NCBI RefSeq assembly: GCF_009727055.1
Contig: NC_052354.1
Span: forward strand, 37,686,543 to 37,750,542
Length of the DNA stretch: 64,000 nt
Direction: 5' to 3'
Source of the DNA: Benincasa hispida
Lineage: Eukaryota; Streptophyta; Magnoliopsida; Cucurbitales; Cucurbitaceae
Of this stretch, positions 35,870-45,989 are shown one piece after another. Within the stretch, counting starts at the first letter, position 1; each line of letters opens with the position of its first letter. The notes below the pieces were generated by a model. The model was not told the origin of the DNA, ran no database searches, and saw only the letters and a program-made list of their open reading frames with translations. The translations under genes were made by a program, and so were the position numbers.

Positions 35870-36800
35870 CTTTATATTTCATACTTGAAAGAACTTTTGA
35901 TAAGTTACTGAACTTCTGGTTTTATATTTAGAGATAATTTTACTAATTTAATGCGAGGGTTGGATTGGGTTAAAATTTTGAAGAAAAAAATTAGTTGAAC
36001 CAAACCAACTTTATATGTATCTACGTATGTATATATAGTTTTTAGGATTTCCCTTTTTCCTCCCTCATTTCACCACAAGCACGCCTTTCTTCTGTTTGTC
36101 ATCTCGCTCGTTTTCCATTCATCAATGATATATGTCATTGCTTACATTTGATGCCACTCACATTGCTTGCCTTCCACCTTTGCTTATGTCATTCGTCAAT
36201 GTCGCTCTCCCTATTCACTATTGGTAGAGGTTGAACATTCTCCATTCATTTTGTCATTTGTCAAAATATACCTTATTCTGTTTACTTTTCACTCATCGTC
36301 TATACTTAATTGTTCCATCTCTAGGTGCTAGTCACATTTACAATTTATTTTAATTTTTTCACATTTATTTAATTCTTTGATTGAATTAGTCTAAAAAAAA
36401 AGAAAGAAAACATCAACCCAACAAACTAATTCGACCAACTTGAAAATATAAGGGTTGAATTGCGTTGTCCCTTCTACCATGTTAATGTGGCGACAGAAAA
36501 ACCTTGGTCTAAAATACATCTCTAATATGATCCAACCAAACCTAGCTTGTACACCTCTACTCACTATTTTCTCAAAAAAAAAAGTAAATAAATAAATAAT
36601 CAAAAAATTAAAAAATCAAAAATAAAAAATCAAACATTCCATCAAATCATGCTAATTCAAGAAATCAAACAATAAACACACCTCACTCATAACTTACAAA
36701 ATTTAATCACAATTCAATTCTAATGTTTTTTTCTTTAAAATTACATCCACTTCATATGCTCTATAGCTCATTAAACTCATTGCTCAAATAAAAAGTAAAG
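35870..36800. other. AT-rich, no gene recognised
   Basis: A slightly C/T-rich stretch (36055-36330) lacks an open frame or splice pattern. The minus frame at 36391-36603 has no recognisable feature. Confidence 0.4.
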
Positions 36801-36809
36801 ATTAAATTA

Positions 36810-37200
36810 AGTCCCTAAATTTTCATGTAAGTAACAATTTAACCTATGAATTATGATTGATAACAATTTAGTACATATATTTTCAAACTTTTAACAATTT
36901 AGTTAATGAACTTTAATAAGAAACAATTTAGTCCTTATATTTTAAAAATTTTAACCATTTAATTCATATCATGAAATCTCATCAAAATTAAGCGTCAAAT
37001 TTTCTTATGTAATAACTTATTATTTATAGTTTATAAAAAATATCATATCTCAAATCAGTTTATTAGCCCACATATATAATTTTTTTTATTAAATTCTATA
37101 AATATTTTTCACGATAGGGACTACATTGTTACAATGACTAAAATATTACAAATTTAAAAATATAAAATTAAATCGTTATCAACTAAAGTTCAAAGACACT
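36810..37200. repeat. AT-rich MITE-like repeat with internal AACAATTTAGT units
   Basis: The phrase AACAATTTAGTCCTTATATT and variants recur at roughly 36830, 36870, 36895 and 36925 at 30-40 base spacing, and the opposite end (37130-37190) has inverse-sense GACTAAAATATTAC and ATCGTTATCAAC words. This resembles common plant noncoding transposons with loose inverted ends. Boundaries and duplication were not fixed. Confidence 0.4.
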
Positions 37201-37498
37201 TTTTTTTTCTCTTGACAATATATGGAGTGAGGTAATTAAACCTCTAATTTCGATATTGATAGTATAAATATTATATCAATTGAGTTATGCTCATAAAAAA
37301 TTAAAATAAAAAAATATATATATAATATCGCAAGGGGTAGAAGTGGTTGAATTCTAGGGTTTGTTGTCAATTGGATAAATGTTTTTTTTTATTATTATTA
37401 AAAAAGGAAAGAAAGAAAAAAGGGTAAGAAACTGAAAACAAAAGAAGAAGAAGAAAAGGAAGAAAAAAGAGAAAGGAGAAAGAAAATCGGAGGAAAAA

Positions 37499-38476
37499 AT
37501 GTCGGAACGAGAAGACTCTCCATCTTCACATCATCCTCTTCCTCCTTCTGAATCTCTCTGTTTCTTCTTCTTCTTCAAAATCCTCCTTCATTCCCTTCAA
37601 ATCTTCTCCAGAAACAAACGCCATTTCTTCTCCCTCTTCCTCTTCCTCTCCCTCCCTCTCTCTCTCCTCCTCTTCACCCTCTCCCTCTCCTCCCACCCTC
37701 TCAAATCCCACATCCTCCACCTCGAATCCGTCCTCCGCCATTCCCCCACCCGTTTCGAGTTCCGCCATGTCTTCTCCGAGTCCCGCAACGACGCTTTCTC
37801 CCTCCTCCGTCTTCGCGCCGCCTTCTTCTTCCCCATTTACGCCCTTTCCCTTTTTCTCGCCCTCGCAACCGTTTCCTCCACTCTTCTCTCCTTCCAATCC
37901 AAACGTCCTTCTCTCAAATCCGCTCTCGCCGGCTTCAAAAACACCTGGACTCGTCCTCTTGTTACCACGATTTGTATCTACGCCATTCTCGTTGCCTACT
38001 CTGTTCTCCCCAATACTCTCGCTTCCATCTCTCCTTCTCTCCCTCTAAGATTTGTGGTTTTGGTGTTTGGCGTTGTTTTCGAGGTGTATTTGATTTCGAT
38101 CTTGAGTTTAAGCCTTGTTGTGTCGATTGCTGAAGATAGATTTGGCTTTGATGCGATTCGTGTTGCGGCCGGCTTGATGGCGGATCGGAAGTTATGTGGT
38201 TCGATTCTTACGGCGATGTTTCTTCTTGCGTCGAGTTCGATCTCGTCGGAGATGGAGGGCCTTATGGATGGCGTTGATCATTGGATGAGGTCCACGGCGG
38301 CGGTGACGTCGAATGTCGTGATCGGCGTTGGGGATAAGATCGGGTTAATTTCTTTGTACGGCATGGTAATTATTTCCGGGTATGTGGTAACTACGGTTTT
38401 TTACTGCGAGTGTAGAAAAAGGGATTTTGTTAGGGTGGAAAATGAAGAGGATCGCGATCATATTGTCATGGTTTAA
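37499..38476 (+). CDS. Multi-pass membrane protein of a poorly characterised plant family
   Basis: This single uninterrupted exon of 325 codons is the longest host-like frame in the window. Hydrophobic segments lie at about residues 43-62, 107-131, 154-175, 184-211, 232-248 and 282-303, giving about six membrane passes. The first 20 residues are Ser/Pro-rich and polar. A conserved-looking VVSIAEDRFGFDAIRVA motif follows segment 4. The pattern and length resemble an Arabidopsis family loosely annotated as polyadenylate-binding protein 1-B-binding proteins (for example At1g31130 and At4g19950); that is from memory and the molecular function is unknown. The first ATG follows a purine-rich GAA/AGA leader (37400-37498) and is preceded by a TATATATATAA tract near 37315. 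The 5-prime half of the coding strand is extremely C/T-rich, which produces spurious antisense frames. No stops or truncation are seen, so it is probably a functional gene. The downstream AATAAAG at 38752 could serve in polyadenylation. Confidence 0.85.
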   Translation: MSEREDSPSSHHPLPPSESLCFFFFFKILLHSLQIFSRNKRHFFSLFLFLSLPLSLLLFTLSLSSHPLKSHILHLESVLRHSPTRFEFRHVFSESRNDAFSLLRLRAAFFFPIYALSLFLALATVSSTLLSFQSKRPSLKSALAGFKNTWTRPLVTTICIYAILVAYSVLPNTLASISPSLPLRFVVLVFGVVFEVYLISILSLSLVVSIAEDRFGFDAIRVAAGLMADRKLCGSILTAMFLLASSSISSEMEGLMDGVDHWMRSTAAVTSNVVIGVGDKIGLISLYGMVIISGYVVTTVFYCECRKRDFVRVENEEDRDHIVMV

Positions 38477-38479
38477 TTA

Positions 38480-39116
38480 TTTTTTCTTTTTAAATATTGG
38501 TTTTCAGTGATGATTTAATTGGAATATAATGGCTTGGTAAATTTTTGTTTTATCATTCTTATTAATTTTCCTTTTTCAATGTGCAGTTTTTTTTTTTATT
38601 CTATTGGAATTATTAGTTGTGATTGGCCTATTTTGTTATATTTAGCTGATTACTGTTTTGATATTATTTGTTATGCATGTGTGCGCGCATATATTATTGC
38701 ATAATTAAGTAGTAATTCATTATTTTGCATTAATTTAAATAAAATGTTTAAATAAAGGCCATTGGTATGTGTTTGTACTATCAATCTCGATAATAAAGGA
38801 TTGATTCTTCCATTTCATATATCGGAAAAAAATGAAAAATTGATGAAATTTAGTTTGTTAAAGTTCATCTTCCACCTCCCATATTTTAAATTAAAAAAAT
38901 ATATAAAACTATAAATACTAGGTAAAGTTGAAAAAAAAAAGGGTGAAAGTTGTGGTTTTGAAACTAATTTTAAGATTGGAGTTGTCAAATTGACAAATTA
39001 CTTGTAGCCTTGCATTTTATAAAATGATTTATAAGTTTGGGACTTTTTAGTCACATAATTGAAAGTTCAAAATTTAAATAATATGTTAGACATTTTTTTT
39101 TATTAGACGAATATCT
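38480..39116. other. 3-prime flank, AT-rich, no gene
   Basis: Likely 3-prime untranslated region and intergenic DNA of the membrane-protein gene, with A/T-rich signals at 38740-38760. Nothing else is recognised before the Harbinger element. Confidence 0.45.
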
Positions 39117-39469
39117 TAAGGGGGTGTTTGATAAATGGGTATGAACTGGGTTGAGTTGTGTGGCTATTTATTACCCATGTTTGTTAAGCCCATAAAGAAA
39201 ACCTACCCACTCAAAACTCTCTTTTTTTATCCCCTCAAAACTAGTACATGACCTTTTATATTAATATGGTTGTTTTCAAATATTATTATATTAGAGAAAT
39301 ATTAGACCTTTTATGTTAGAAAAATATTGTTGTTTTGTTAGAAGTCGAGGGTTTAGAATTGGATTAATGTAGAGGTCGAACATTGAGAATTCGACAAACA
39401 AAGAAAAACTTGGAAACAATATGTATAAAGGGTTGTACATAAGTCGAAACTTCAACTCTAGACAAGTGA

Positions 39470-39606
39470 AATCTCGCTAATTTTGTGATGAGGATCTCGC
39501 TCTATAAGTAAATCTCGCTAATTTTGTGATGAGGATCTCGCTCTAGAAGGAAATCTCGCTCATGAAGAGGATCTTACTCATGAAGATCCTCATGAGCGAG
39601 ATCCTC
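39470..39606. repeat. GGATCTCGCTCATGA-type repeats with inverted pair
   Basis: The block AAATCTCGCTAATTTTGTGA plus GAGGATCTCGCTCTA is repeated about 45 bases apart, followed by three CTCATGA units. The last turns into its inverse (TCATGAGCGAGAT), giving a 13-base-arm hairpin near 39552-39596. Confidence 0.65.
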
Positions 39607-40204
39607 ATTGTTTTTTTTTTATGAAAATATGTTATTTCTATTTACTTGACTTTACTATTTGTATTTACTTGACTTTACTATCGACGTAGCTGCAACTTAC
39701 TTTCAACTAACACTCAAGGTTAAATTAATTTCACTCCTTAATAAATGCACCCAACTCTCTCCAACAACCACTTCTTTCTCCCTCTTCCATTTATAGATGA
39801 CTTCCCACTCTTACATTTTATATTTTCACTATCTTTCTCCACTATATTTCCATCGTCTTTTTCCACGTTTCATATTTCCACTGTCTTTCTCCACTAAAAA
39901 AGGTATGCTTTTGTTTGTTTTCAATTTATCTTTTTTTGTTGGTTATTCCTTAGTTTGATTTATTTTATTTTATTTCTAATCTAACTCTCATTATTTTATG
40001 TTTCTTGTGGGTCCAAACTAATTGTACAAATCATTCCTAATTAGTTTGAGGAGGTTTGTTATTTTGAGGTTCAGAGTATCTCCCTTTTTTAGGACTTATT
40101 TTTTTTTTTTGAAAATATGTTATTTGTTAATTGTTGGTCATATTTTTTTGGAAATATTAGTTCACAAATTTTTTTATTAATGGTTGGCGACATTATATTT
40201 TTTA

Positions 40205-40700
40205 GTCGGATACTTTTTGAATTTTTTATGAATTATGGGTGAAATAGTAATGTAATCTTTTTTATCTAATAATACGTTCATTTCAATGGGTGAAAAAAAG
40301 ATACTTCTCAAATTTTTGATGAATTATGGGTGAAATAGTACTATTATGTAATTTTTTTTATCTAATAATACGTTTATTTCAATGGGTGAAAAACAATGAG
40401 GATCTCACTCATGAAGGAGCGAGATCCCCCTCATGAGTGAGATCCTCATTGTTTTTCACCTCCTCTGATACTTCTCAAATTTTTTATGAATTATGGGTGA
40501 AATAGTATTGTTATGTAATTTTTTTTTATCTAATAATACGTTCATTTTAATGGGTGGATCTCGCTCATGAGGAGGATCTCGCTCATGAGGAGGATCTCGC
40601 TATTCCTCATTGTTTTTCACCTCCTCTCAAATTTGTTATGAATTATGTGTGAAATAGTACTGTTATGTAATTTTTTTTATCTAATAATACGTTCATTTCA
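40205..40700. repeat. Four-copy tandem repeat with embedded 30-bp-arm hairpin
   Basis: A unit of about 80 bases containing ATGAATTATGGGTGAAATAG and CTAATAATACGTTCATTTCA occurs four times (about 40211, 40302, 40469 and 40625). Between units 2 and 3 lies a perfect inverted repeat with 30-base arms (40385-40414 and 40431-40460) and a 16-base loop. Between units 3 and 4 the GAGGATCTCGCTCATGAG word is repeated directly. The location is the noncoding left part of the Harbinger element. Confidence 0.8.
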
Positions 40701-41347
40701 ATTTTTTTTTTCAGCTTCAATAAGATCATATTTTATACATTTTGGTGTGTTATTATCAAGCTAGTTTTAGGATTAATTTTAATATGTCTTATTATCATTT
40801 CACAATCAAAATTGAATTTTTTTTTAAAAAAAATTATGTAACTGTAATGAAACGATGGTATTAATATTATAACCAATGTTTAATTTCTAAAAAATATAGT
40901 TTCTAATTGGTGACATGAGAATTAAAAATATATTGCACACCAATATTCATACAATAAGTTCATCAAGTTTTGAAAATATGGAAAAAAAAATTTGAAAATA
41001 TCGTTTTAACACAACTTTCGGTGGAAATTTGTTGTCCTAGGAACTAGGAGTATGACAAGTTTAGATTATTATAGATACATTGGGCCCTTAAAAATAAAAT
41101 TAAAAAAAAAAAATCACTAGGCCCTTAAAAGACTTAACTAAAATACCCGCAACCCTATCCTTAGGAAAAAAAACCCACTAAGCTCTTGAAAACATGTATT
41201 TTTAGATTATTATAGGTACATTGGGAAATAACACCATAAATCTAAACTATAACCCAATATGCCCAATATCGATACTTAACATCGTTTGCTATTCTTTCTT
41301 CATCATGAAACATAATCCGCCAAATACCTTACCCTTTCAGGAACAAC

Positions 41348-42648
41348 TTGTGTATCCATTTCCTTATAAAGATGGATATTGTTGAAGACCTCTTTTCGAT
41401 CATGAGAATTATTTCGCACTCTCAAATACAGTTGTTCATAACACTAACCACGTTATTAAACAACTACAGAAGGATAGAGAGACAACCGACATATGCTAGG
41501 CATTGCATTAGGCAGTTGACCTTCTTTCGCCTAATTTACGAGAGTGACTTGGCATGTCGTGAAAGCACCCGAATGGATAGACATACCTTTACAATTCTAT
41601 GTAATATGCTACGGTCGACTGGTTGTTTGGAACCAACAAGATGTATGGACGTCGAAGAGATGGTTGTGATATTCCTACACATTCTTGCACACGATGTCAA
41701 GAATCGAGTGGTACACAAAAACTTTTCAAGGTCTGGTGAGACAGTTTCGAGATATTTCAACGCAATTCTTAGGGCAGTCTTACAACTTCACACTGTTTTA
41801 TTAAGAAAACCAGAACCGATCACAAATATATTCACCGATGGAAAATGGTAATGGTTTCAGGTACAAAAAGTACTCAGTTTTTTATATGAATACGTCATAA
41901 ATATGTACACAACGATATATATATTTTTAATTCATTCTGATCACTTGAGAGAAACAGAATTGTCTAGATACGCTAGACGGCACATACATTAAAATGAATG
42001 TTAGTGTCGTCGATCGACCTCGATATAGGACGAGAAAGGAAGAGATTGCCACAAACGTTCTTGCGGTGCATGATCAAAATGAGGAGTTCTTCTTCGTTTT
42101 GCCAGGGTGGGAAGGGTCTGAAGACGATTCAAGGGTTCTTAGGGATGCGGTTTCGCGACCATACGGATTGAGGGTTCCAAAGGGTATTATAATAATCGTA
42201 TACGTTATTTAAACATGCGTACAAGCCACAACACATGTGCATGACATTTCGAAACGTGTACAGGATACTATTACCTATGTGATGCTAGATACTCCAACGC
42301 TGAATGATTCTTGGCACCGTACAGAGAGGAACGATACCATCTCTCCGATTGGCGTGAAGCAGGAAATGCATCGACAACTACAAGAGAATTTTTCAACATG
42401 TAACATTCTTGAACGTTATCGAGTGAGTGTTTGGGTTGCTAAAGGGGTGATGGGCTATTCTTAGGGGAAAATCATTCTACCCAATACAAGTCCAATGTCG
42501 AACAATAACTGCATGTTGCCTTATTCACAACTTGATCACAAGGGAGATGAAAATCGGTGCAATGCTTGATGTGCCCGATGAGGAGAATTTTGCATCAGTT
42601 AGTCTTGATGGGGATCATATTGAATTTATTGAATCATCAGAGGACTAA
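41348..42648 (+). pseudogene. PIF/Harbinger transposase (HARBI1-like nuclease), lightly damaged
   Basis: Three exons can be read. Exon 1 (41348 or 41372 to 41860) contains a helix-turn-helix-like N-terminal part and a stop at 41849-41851 between two Trp codons. Exon 2 (41958-42183) starts NCLDTLDGTYIKM with the first catalytic Asp and contains FVLPGWEGSEDDSRVLRDA with the second. Exon 3 (42264-42648) begins YYYLCDARYSNAE, has a TGA where the family has Gly before FLAPYR, then a deletion-type frameshift around NVIE (third catalytic residue, near 42410), and resumes in frame with RTITACCLIHNLITREM to the end. Introns of 97 and 80 bases have GT-AG borders and phases that fit the family. It is the DDE endonuclease that cuts and joins the element ends at TWA targets in the nucleus. 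The second gene of the pair follows 260 bases downstream. Confidence 0.85.
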
Positions 42649-42908
42649 GTTCAGGGATGACTTAGCGGTCGAAATGTTTACTCAATGGCAAAGAGCCTGA
42701 TTATTCAATGTTCATTGCTTACTTTTCTTTTACTACTGAATGGAATTTAATTATAGAACATTCCAAGTATGTCGTGAAAATGTTTTGTGCCAAGACTCTG
42801 TGTGAACAAGTTAAATTGGAACATATAATTTCAGTAGTTTATCCTTTTTTTGTGCTTATGTTTAATTTATAGCATCTTTTCATTCAACAAACGTATGCAT
42901 GCAGCATA

Positions 42909-43734
42909 ATGGCAGGTAATGGTAAGAGGTCTAAACACGTATGGTCGAAGGTGGAGGACGCTGAGTTGGTGGAAGCTCTATTGTATTTGGTGGAGACCGG
43001 TTAGAGGTCCGATAATGGGACGTTTCGACCAGGATACCTACAACACATGGAGCGAATTCTGCATGAGAAAGTGCCTAGGTGCGCACTGAATCAGAACACC
43101 ATTGAGTGCAAGGTGAAGAGTTTGAAGAAACAATACAACGTAGTATCAGAGATGTTAAGTCAGTCGGGGTTCGGCTGGAACGAGGAGTTCAAATGTGTCT
43201 AGGTCGAGAGGGAGATTTTTGATCTTTGGGTTCAGGTAAGATTCTAGGAAAAAAATGTACGAATACGTGTTATAATATAAATATTAATAATGTGTATGTG
43301 TATCAATGTAGAGTCATCCCAATGCGAAGGGGATGTGGAACAAACCATTCCCACATTACGATGACCTCTCCACCGTATTGGGGAAAGACAAAGTAGTAGG
43401 GCAATCAAGTGAGGACCCATACGTGATGGCGACGAATGCATTCAAAAAGTTTGAAGATGAGATTCGACTTGGATCACAGGAATGTCACACCCCTAAGGTT
43501 CGCCAGACAGAATCACCATTAAATCAAGATGAAATAGATGAAGAGCCAGCAGAGCAATCTACAGGTAGAGTGAGTGTACCTGCCAAGTCATCTCGAGGCA
43601 GTAAGAGGAAGGGGTTATCATTCCAAGCTGAAATGATCGACATCATGAGATTGACTGTTGAAATGCAGAGCACACACATGGGTAGACTTGCATTGTGGCA
43701 AAATGAGAAGTATGAGTTGGAGTTCAGGCGTTAG
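42909..43734 (+). pseudogene. Harbinger-associated Myb/SANT-like DNA-binding protein, two in-frame stops
   Basis: Exon 1 (42909-43235) begins MAGNGKRSKHVWSKVEDAEL, a trihelix/Myb-like domain with the expected Trp spacing (W at about residue 12, later NTIECKVKSLKKQY). It has two stop codons in an otherwise open frame, one after LVETG (near 43003) and one before VEREIFDLW (near 43201). A 76-base intron with GTAAG and TGTAG borders leads in frame to exon 2 (43312-43734), which starts SHPNAKGMWNKPFPHYDDL, a highly characteristic motif of plant Myb/SANT-like proteins. Exon 2 is open to its TAG and ends in a charged, helical tail. In PIF/Harbinger elements this protein binds the ends and brings the transposase into the nucleus. 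The two stops suggest inactivity unless read through. Confidence 0.85.
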
Positions 43735-44601
43735 AAGAAAGTAGTAAATGCCATATATAGCATTGATGGCTGGATGAGGATGATCAAGTCACCCTTATTG
43801 ATCTCGTTGTCACAGACATTCGGAAGACATATTGCTTCCTTGCAGTACCAGAACACGCACGGAAGAGGTATTGCCTCCGTCTACTAGGATTAAACATGTA
43901 GACTGGCCACACCTCTATATTTTGTTTATAGTTCTTTTGGATAACAACAAATGGACAATGGACTGTCATGTCGAAAAGAATGATAACTTTTGCATACTTG
44001 AAAACATGTACTTTTTGTATTTGTAAATATAACTAATATTATAAATATCGAAAAGAACATATATTTTGTGAATTTTTTTTGGATATATATGCATACAAAC
44101 ATTCAATGTGCAATAGATACACCTTCAATATATATACAAACATTCAATATATATACATACAATATACAATATACCAATTAATTGAGCTGCAATATGAAAT
44201 ATATTTTGTTGGTATGTTTTACCGATTGAAGAGAATTATAATTATTATAGTTTTTGAAAAGAATATATGAAAAATAATCTATTATGTTCTACAAATTGAG
44301 AAAAAAAATTGAGATTGTCCAGTTTATGTCATAAATGATTTGAGAAAATACATGTATATTTGAAAATTAATCAACAATAACAAAACATAAAACTAAAAAA
44401 ATAAAAGAATGAAATAAAAAAAATAGAACTAATCTCATTCACAAAAAAAAAACTGCATCAGATCTTCCAACTCAACTTGACTAACTCTGCACAACAAACA
44501 CAGACAATTTAACTCCCCAGATAATTTAACTATCCAGATAATAATCACCAACTTAACTCAACTCAACTCTCTACTTTTATCACATACCAAACACACCCTA
44601 A

Positions 44602-45292
44602 AAGTTTATAAGCCTGGTTTAGTCCATTTAGTCAATTGTTTTAATACTTAAGAAAGGCATATTGGTTGTGCCTAATTTTGTATTAACTTCTGTTTTCTTT
44701 AAGATGTGCATGTTGTAGCATTTTTGGAGGTTAGAATGTTTATCCCATAGTGAAGTTACTCACTATTAACTTATATAATTAGAACCAAACTCAACATAAT
44801 TTAATTGAAAACATTATGATTTTAATAAAAAAAAAAAAGTTGGAGGTAAATAATCTTGGTTTTTTTTACTTGTAACAAGTACGAAGATCTTGATCAATGT
44901 TGATTGAATTAAAAAAATAATATCTGAGTTGAATTTGAATTAGATAAAGAAACAACTAAAAATAATAGGTGTTTACCATCTTAAAAATTGTACTATCATT
45001 AGAAAGTTAGAGGTTAAATTCTCCTATCTTAGAAATTGTTAAAGAAATTGTTAAAAATAAAAAAGAAGAAGAAGAAAGTAGTACCACGTATGGAAAAGAA
45101 ATGGAAATGAGTGAAAAAAAATCAACACTTCAAAAAAGGCAAAGTATACTTTATAGAGTAATAAATGAAAAATTAAATCTGAAGGATGAAATGAAGGATT
45201 AGAATTGTCATCTCTCTTCTTCTTCTTTTTTTTCTCTCACTCAATTTAAGATTTATTTATACGTACATTTATTGATATTTCATATTAAACCA
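44602..45292. other. AT-rich, no gene recognised
   Basis: Sequence between the Harbinger element and the Mutator MITE. It contains A-rich tracts and a GAAGAAGAAG run near 45065, with no frame or repeat boundary. Confidence 0.45.
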
Positions 45293-45301
45293 TACATTAA
45301 A

Positions 45302-45573
45302 GGGACAGTTATAAATATAACATTTAGATCAACAGTATTAACAAATATAACATAATGTAAAAAAAAAATTATAGATGTGATAAAAATAGATAGTCTATTA
45401 GTGATTGACCATATTACTGGTAGGAGACTATCTACGATAGACTACATTGTTGGTAAGAGTCTATCAGCGATAGAAATCTATCGTTGATAAACTTTACTAC
45501 ATGTATAATTTTTTAAAAATGTTATAATACACTTAGTTATTATCTCTAAATATGCTACCTATTACAATTATCC
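45302..45573. mobile_element. Mutator-type MITE with perfect 9-bp duplication
   Basis: The ends GGGACAGTTATAAATATAAC and GGATAATTGTAATAGGTAGC (other strand) form long imperfect inverted repeats. TACATTAAA flanks both sides exactly (45293-45301 and 45574-45582), matching the 9-bp duplications made by Mutator transposases. The core carries palindromic TCTATCAGCGATAGA-like words shared with the element at 5474-7332. It is 272 bp with no coding sequence. Confidence 0.85.
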
Positions 45574-45589
45574 TACATTAAAATCTTAA

Positions 45590-45984
45590 GGGGCATTTGT
45601 CAAGTAACTTCATCTACCTCTCTATCTCTAATTTTCACATTTATTGAGTAACTCCGCCTTTTCTACTTTCTTTACTTTTCATACTTATCGAGAAAATTTA
45701 TCTTATAACTCTACACCTTGAATATTTATCTTACGACTCTACACCTTGAATACAAACCTACTAATTTCGATGTATTAACTCTAAACTTATTAACTCCACT
45801 TAGTGGCCCAAAGTGACTCCTAAGTAATTTTAAAAGCTAATTATATTATACAATATATTAATAATGAAAATTAGAAAAATATTATTACATATATATATTC
45901 ATGGGTCGATATTTACTTAGGGTATTTGAGGCAAAGTTGGATTAGGTGAAGTGGACTATTATAACCCACTAAGTGTTTGGCCCC
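45590..45984. mobile_element. Candidate Harbinger-like MITE
   Basis: The ends GGGGCATTTGTCAAG and GGGGCCAAACACTTAGTGGG (other strand) are loosely inverted and follow the GGG-n-TTTG style of the superfamily. Flanks are TAA on the left and TAT on the right, so the trinucleotide duplication is imperfect. It lies directly beside the Mutator MITE. Confidence 0.45.
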
Positions 45985-45989
45985 TATTA

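Larger units (their letters stand above)
39120..44598 (+). mobile_element. Full-length PIF/Harbinger element, two genes, TAA duplications
   Basis: The element is bounded by inverted ends GGGGGTGTTTGATAAATGGG (left) and GGGTGTGTTTGGTATGTGAT (right, other strand) and by TAA on both sides (39117-39119 and 44599-44601). Its 5479 bp hold a DDE transposase gene (41348-42648) and a Myb/SANT-like partner gene (42909-43734), both on the plus strand. This is the standard two-protein arrangement of plant PIF/Harbinger elements. The left 2.2 kb is noncoding and contains hairpins and tandem repeats (39470-40700). Both genes carry only a few disabling changes, so the insertion looks fairly recent but currently non-autonomous. 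Confidence 0.85.

Noticed and set aside
37526..37897. Antisense Glu/Arg-rich protein
   Set aside because: It is the mirror of the pyrimidine-rich 5-prime half of the membrane-protein gene; low complexity, no domain.
40205..40700. CRISPR-like array
   Set aside because: The units are tandem with decaying copies and no unique equal-length spacers, in a plant transposon.
41348..43734. Domesticated host genes derived from Harbinger
   Set aside because: Both genes lie within intact element ends with TAA duplications and contain stops, so they are ordinary transposon genes and not host-adopted ones.
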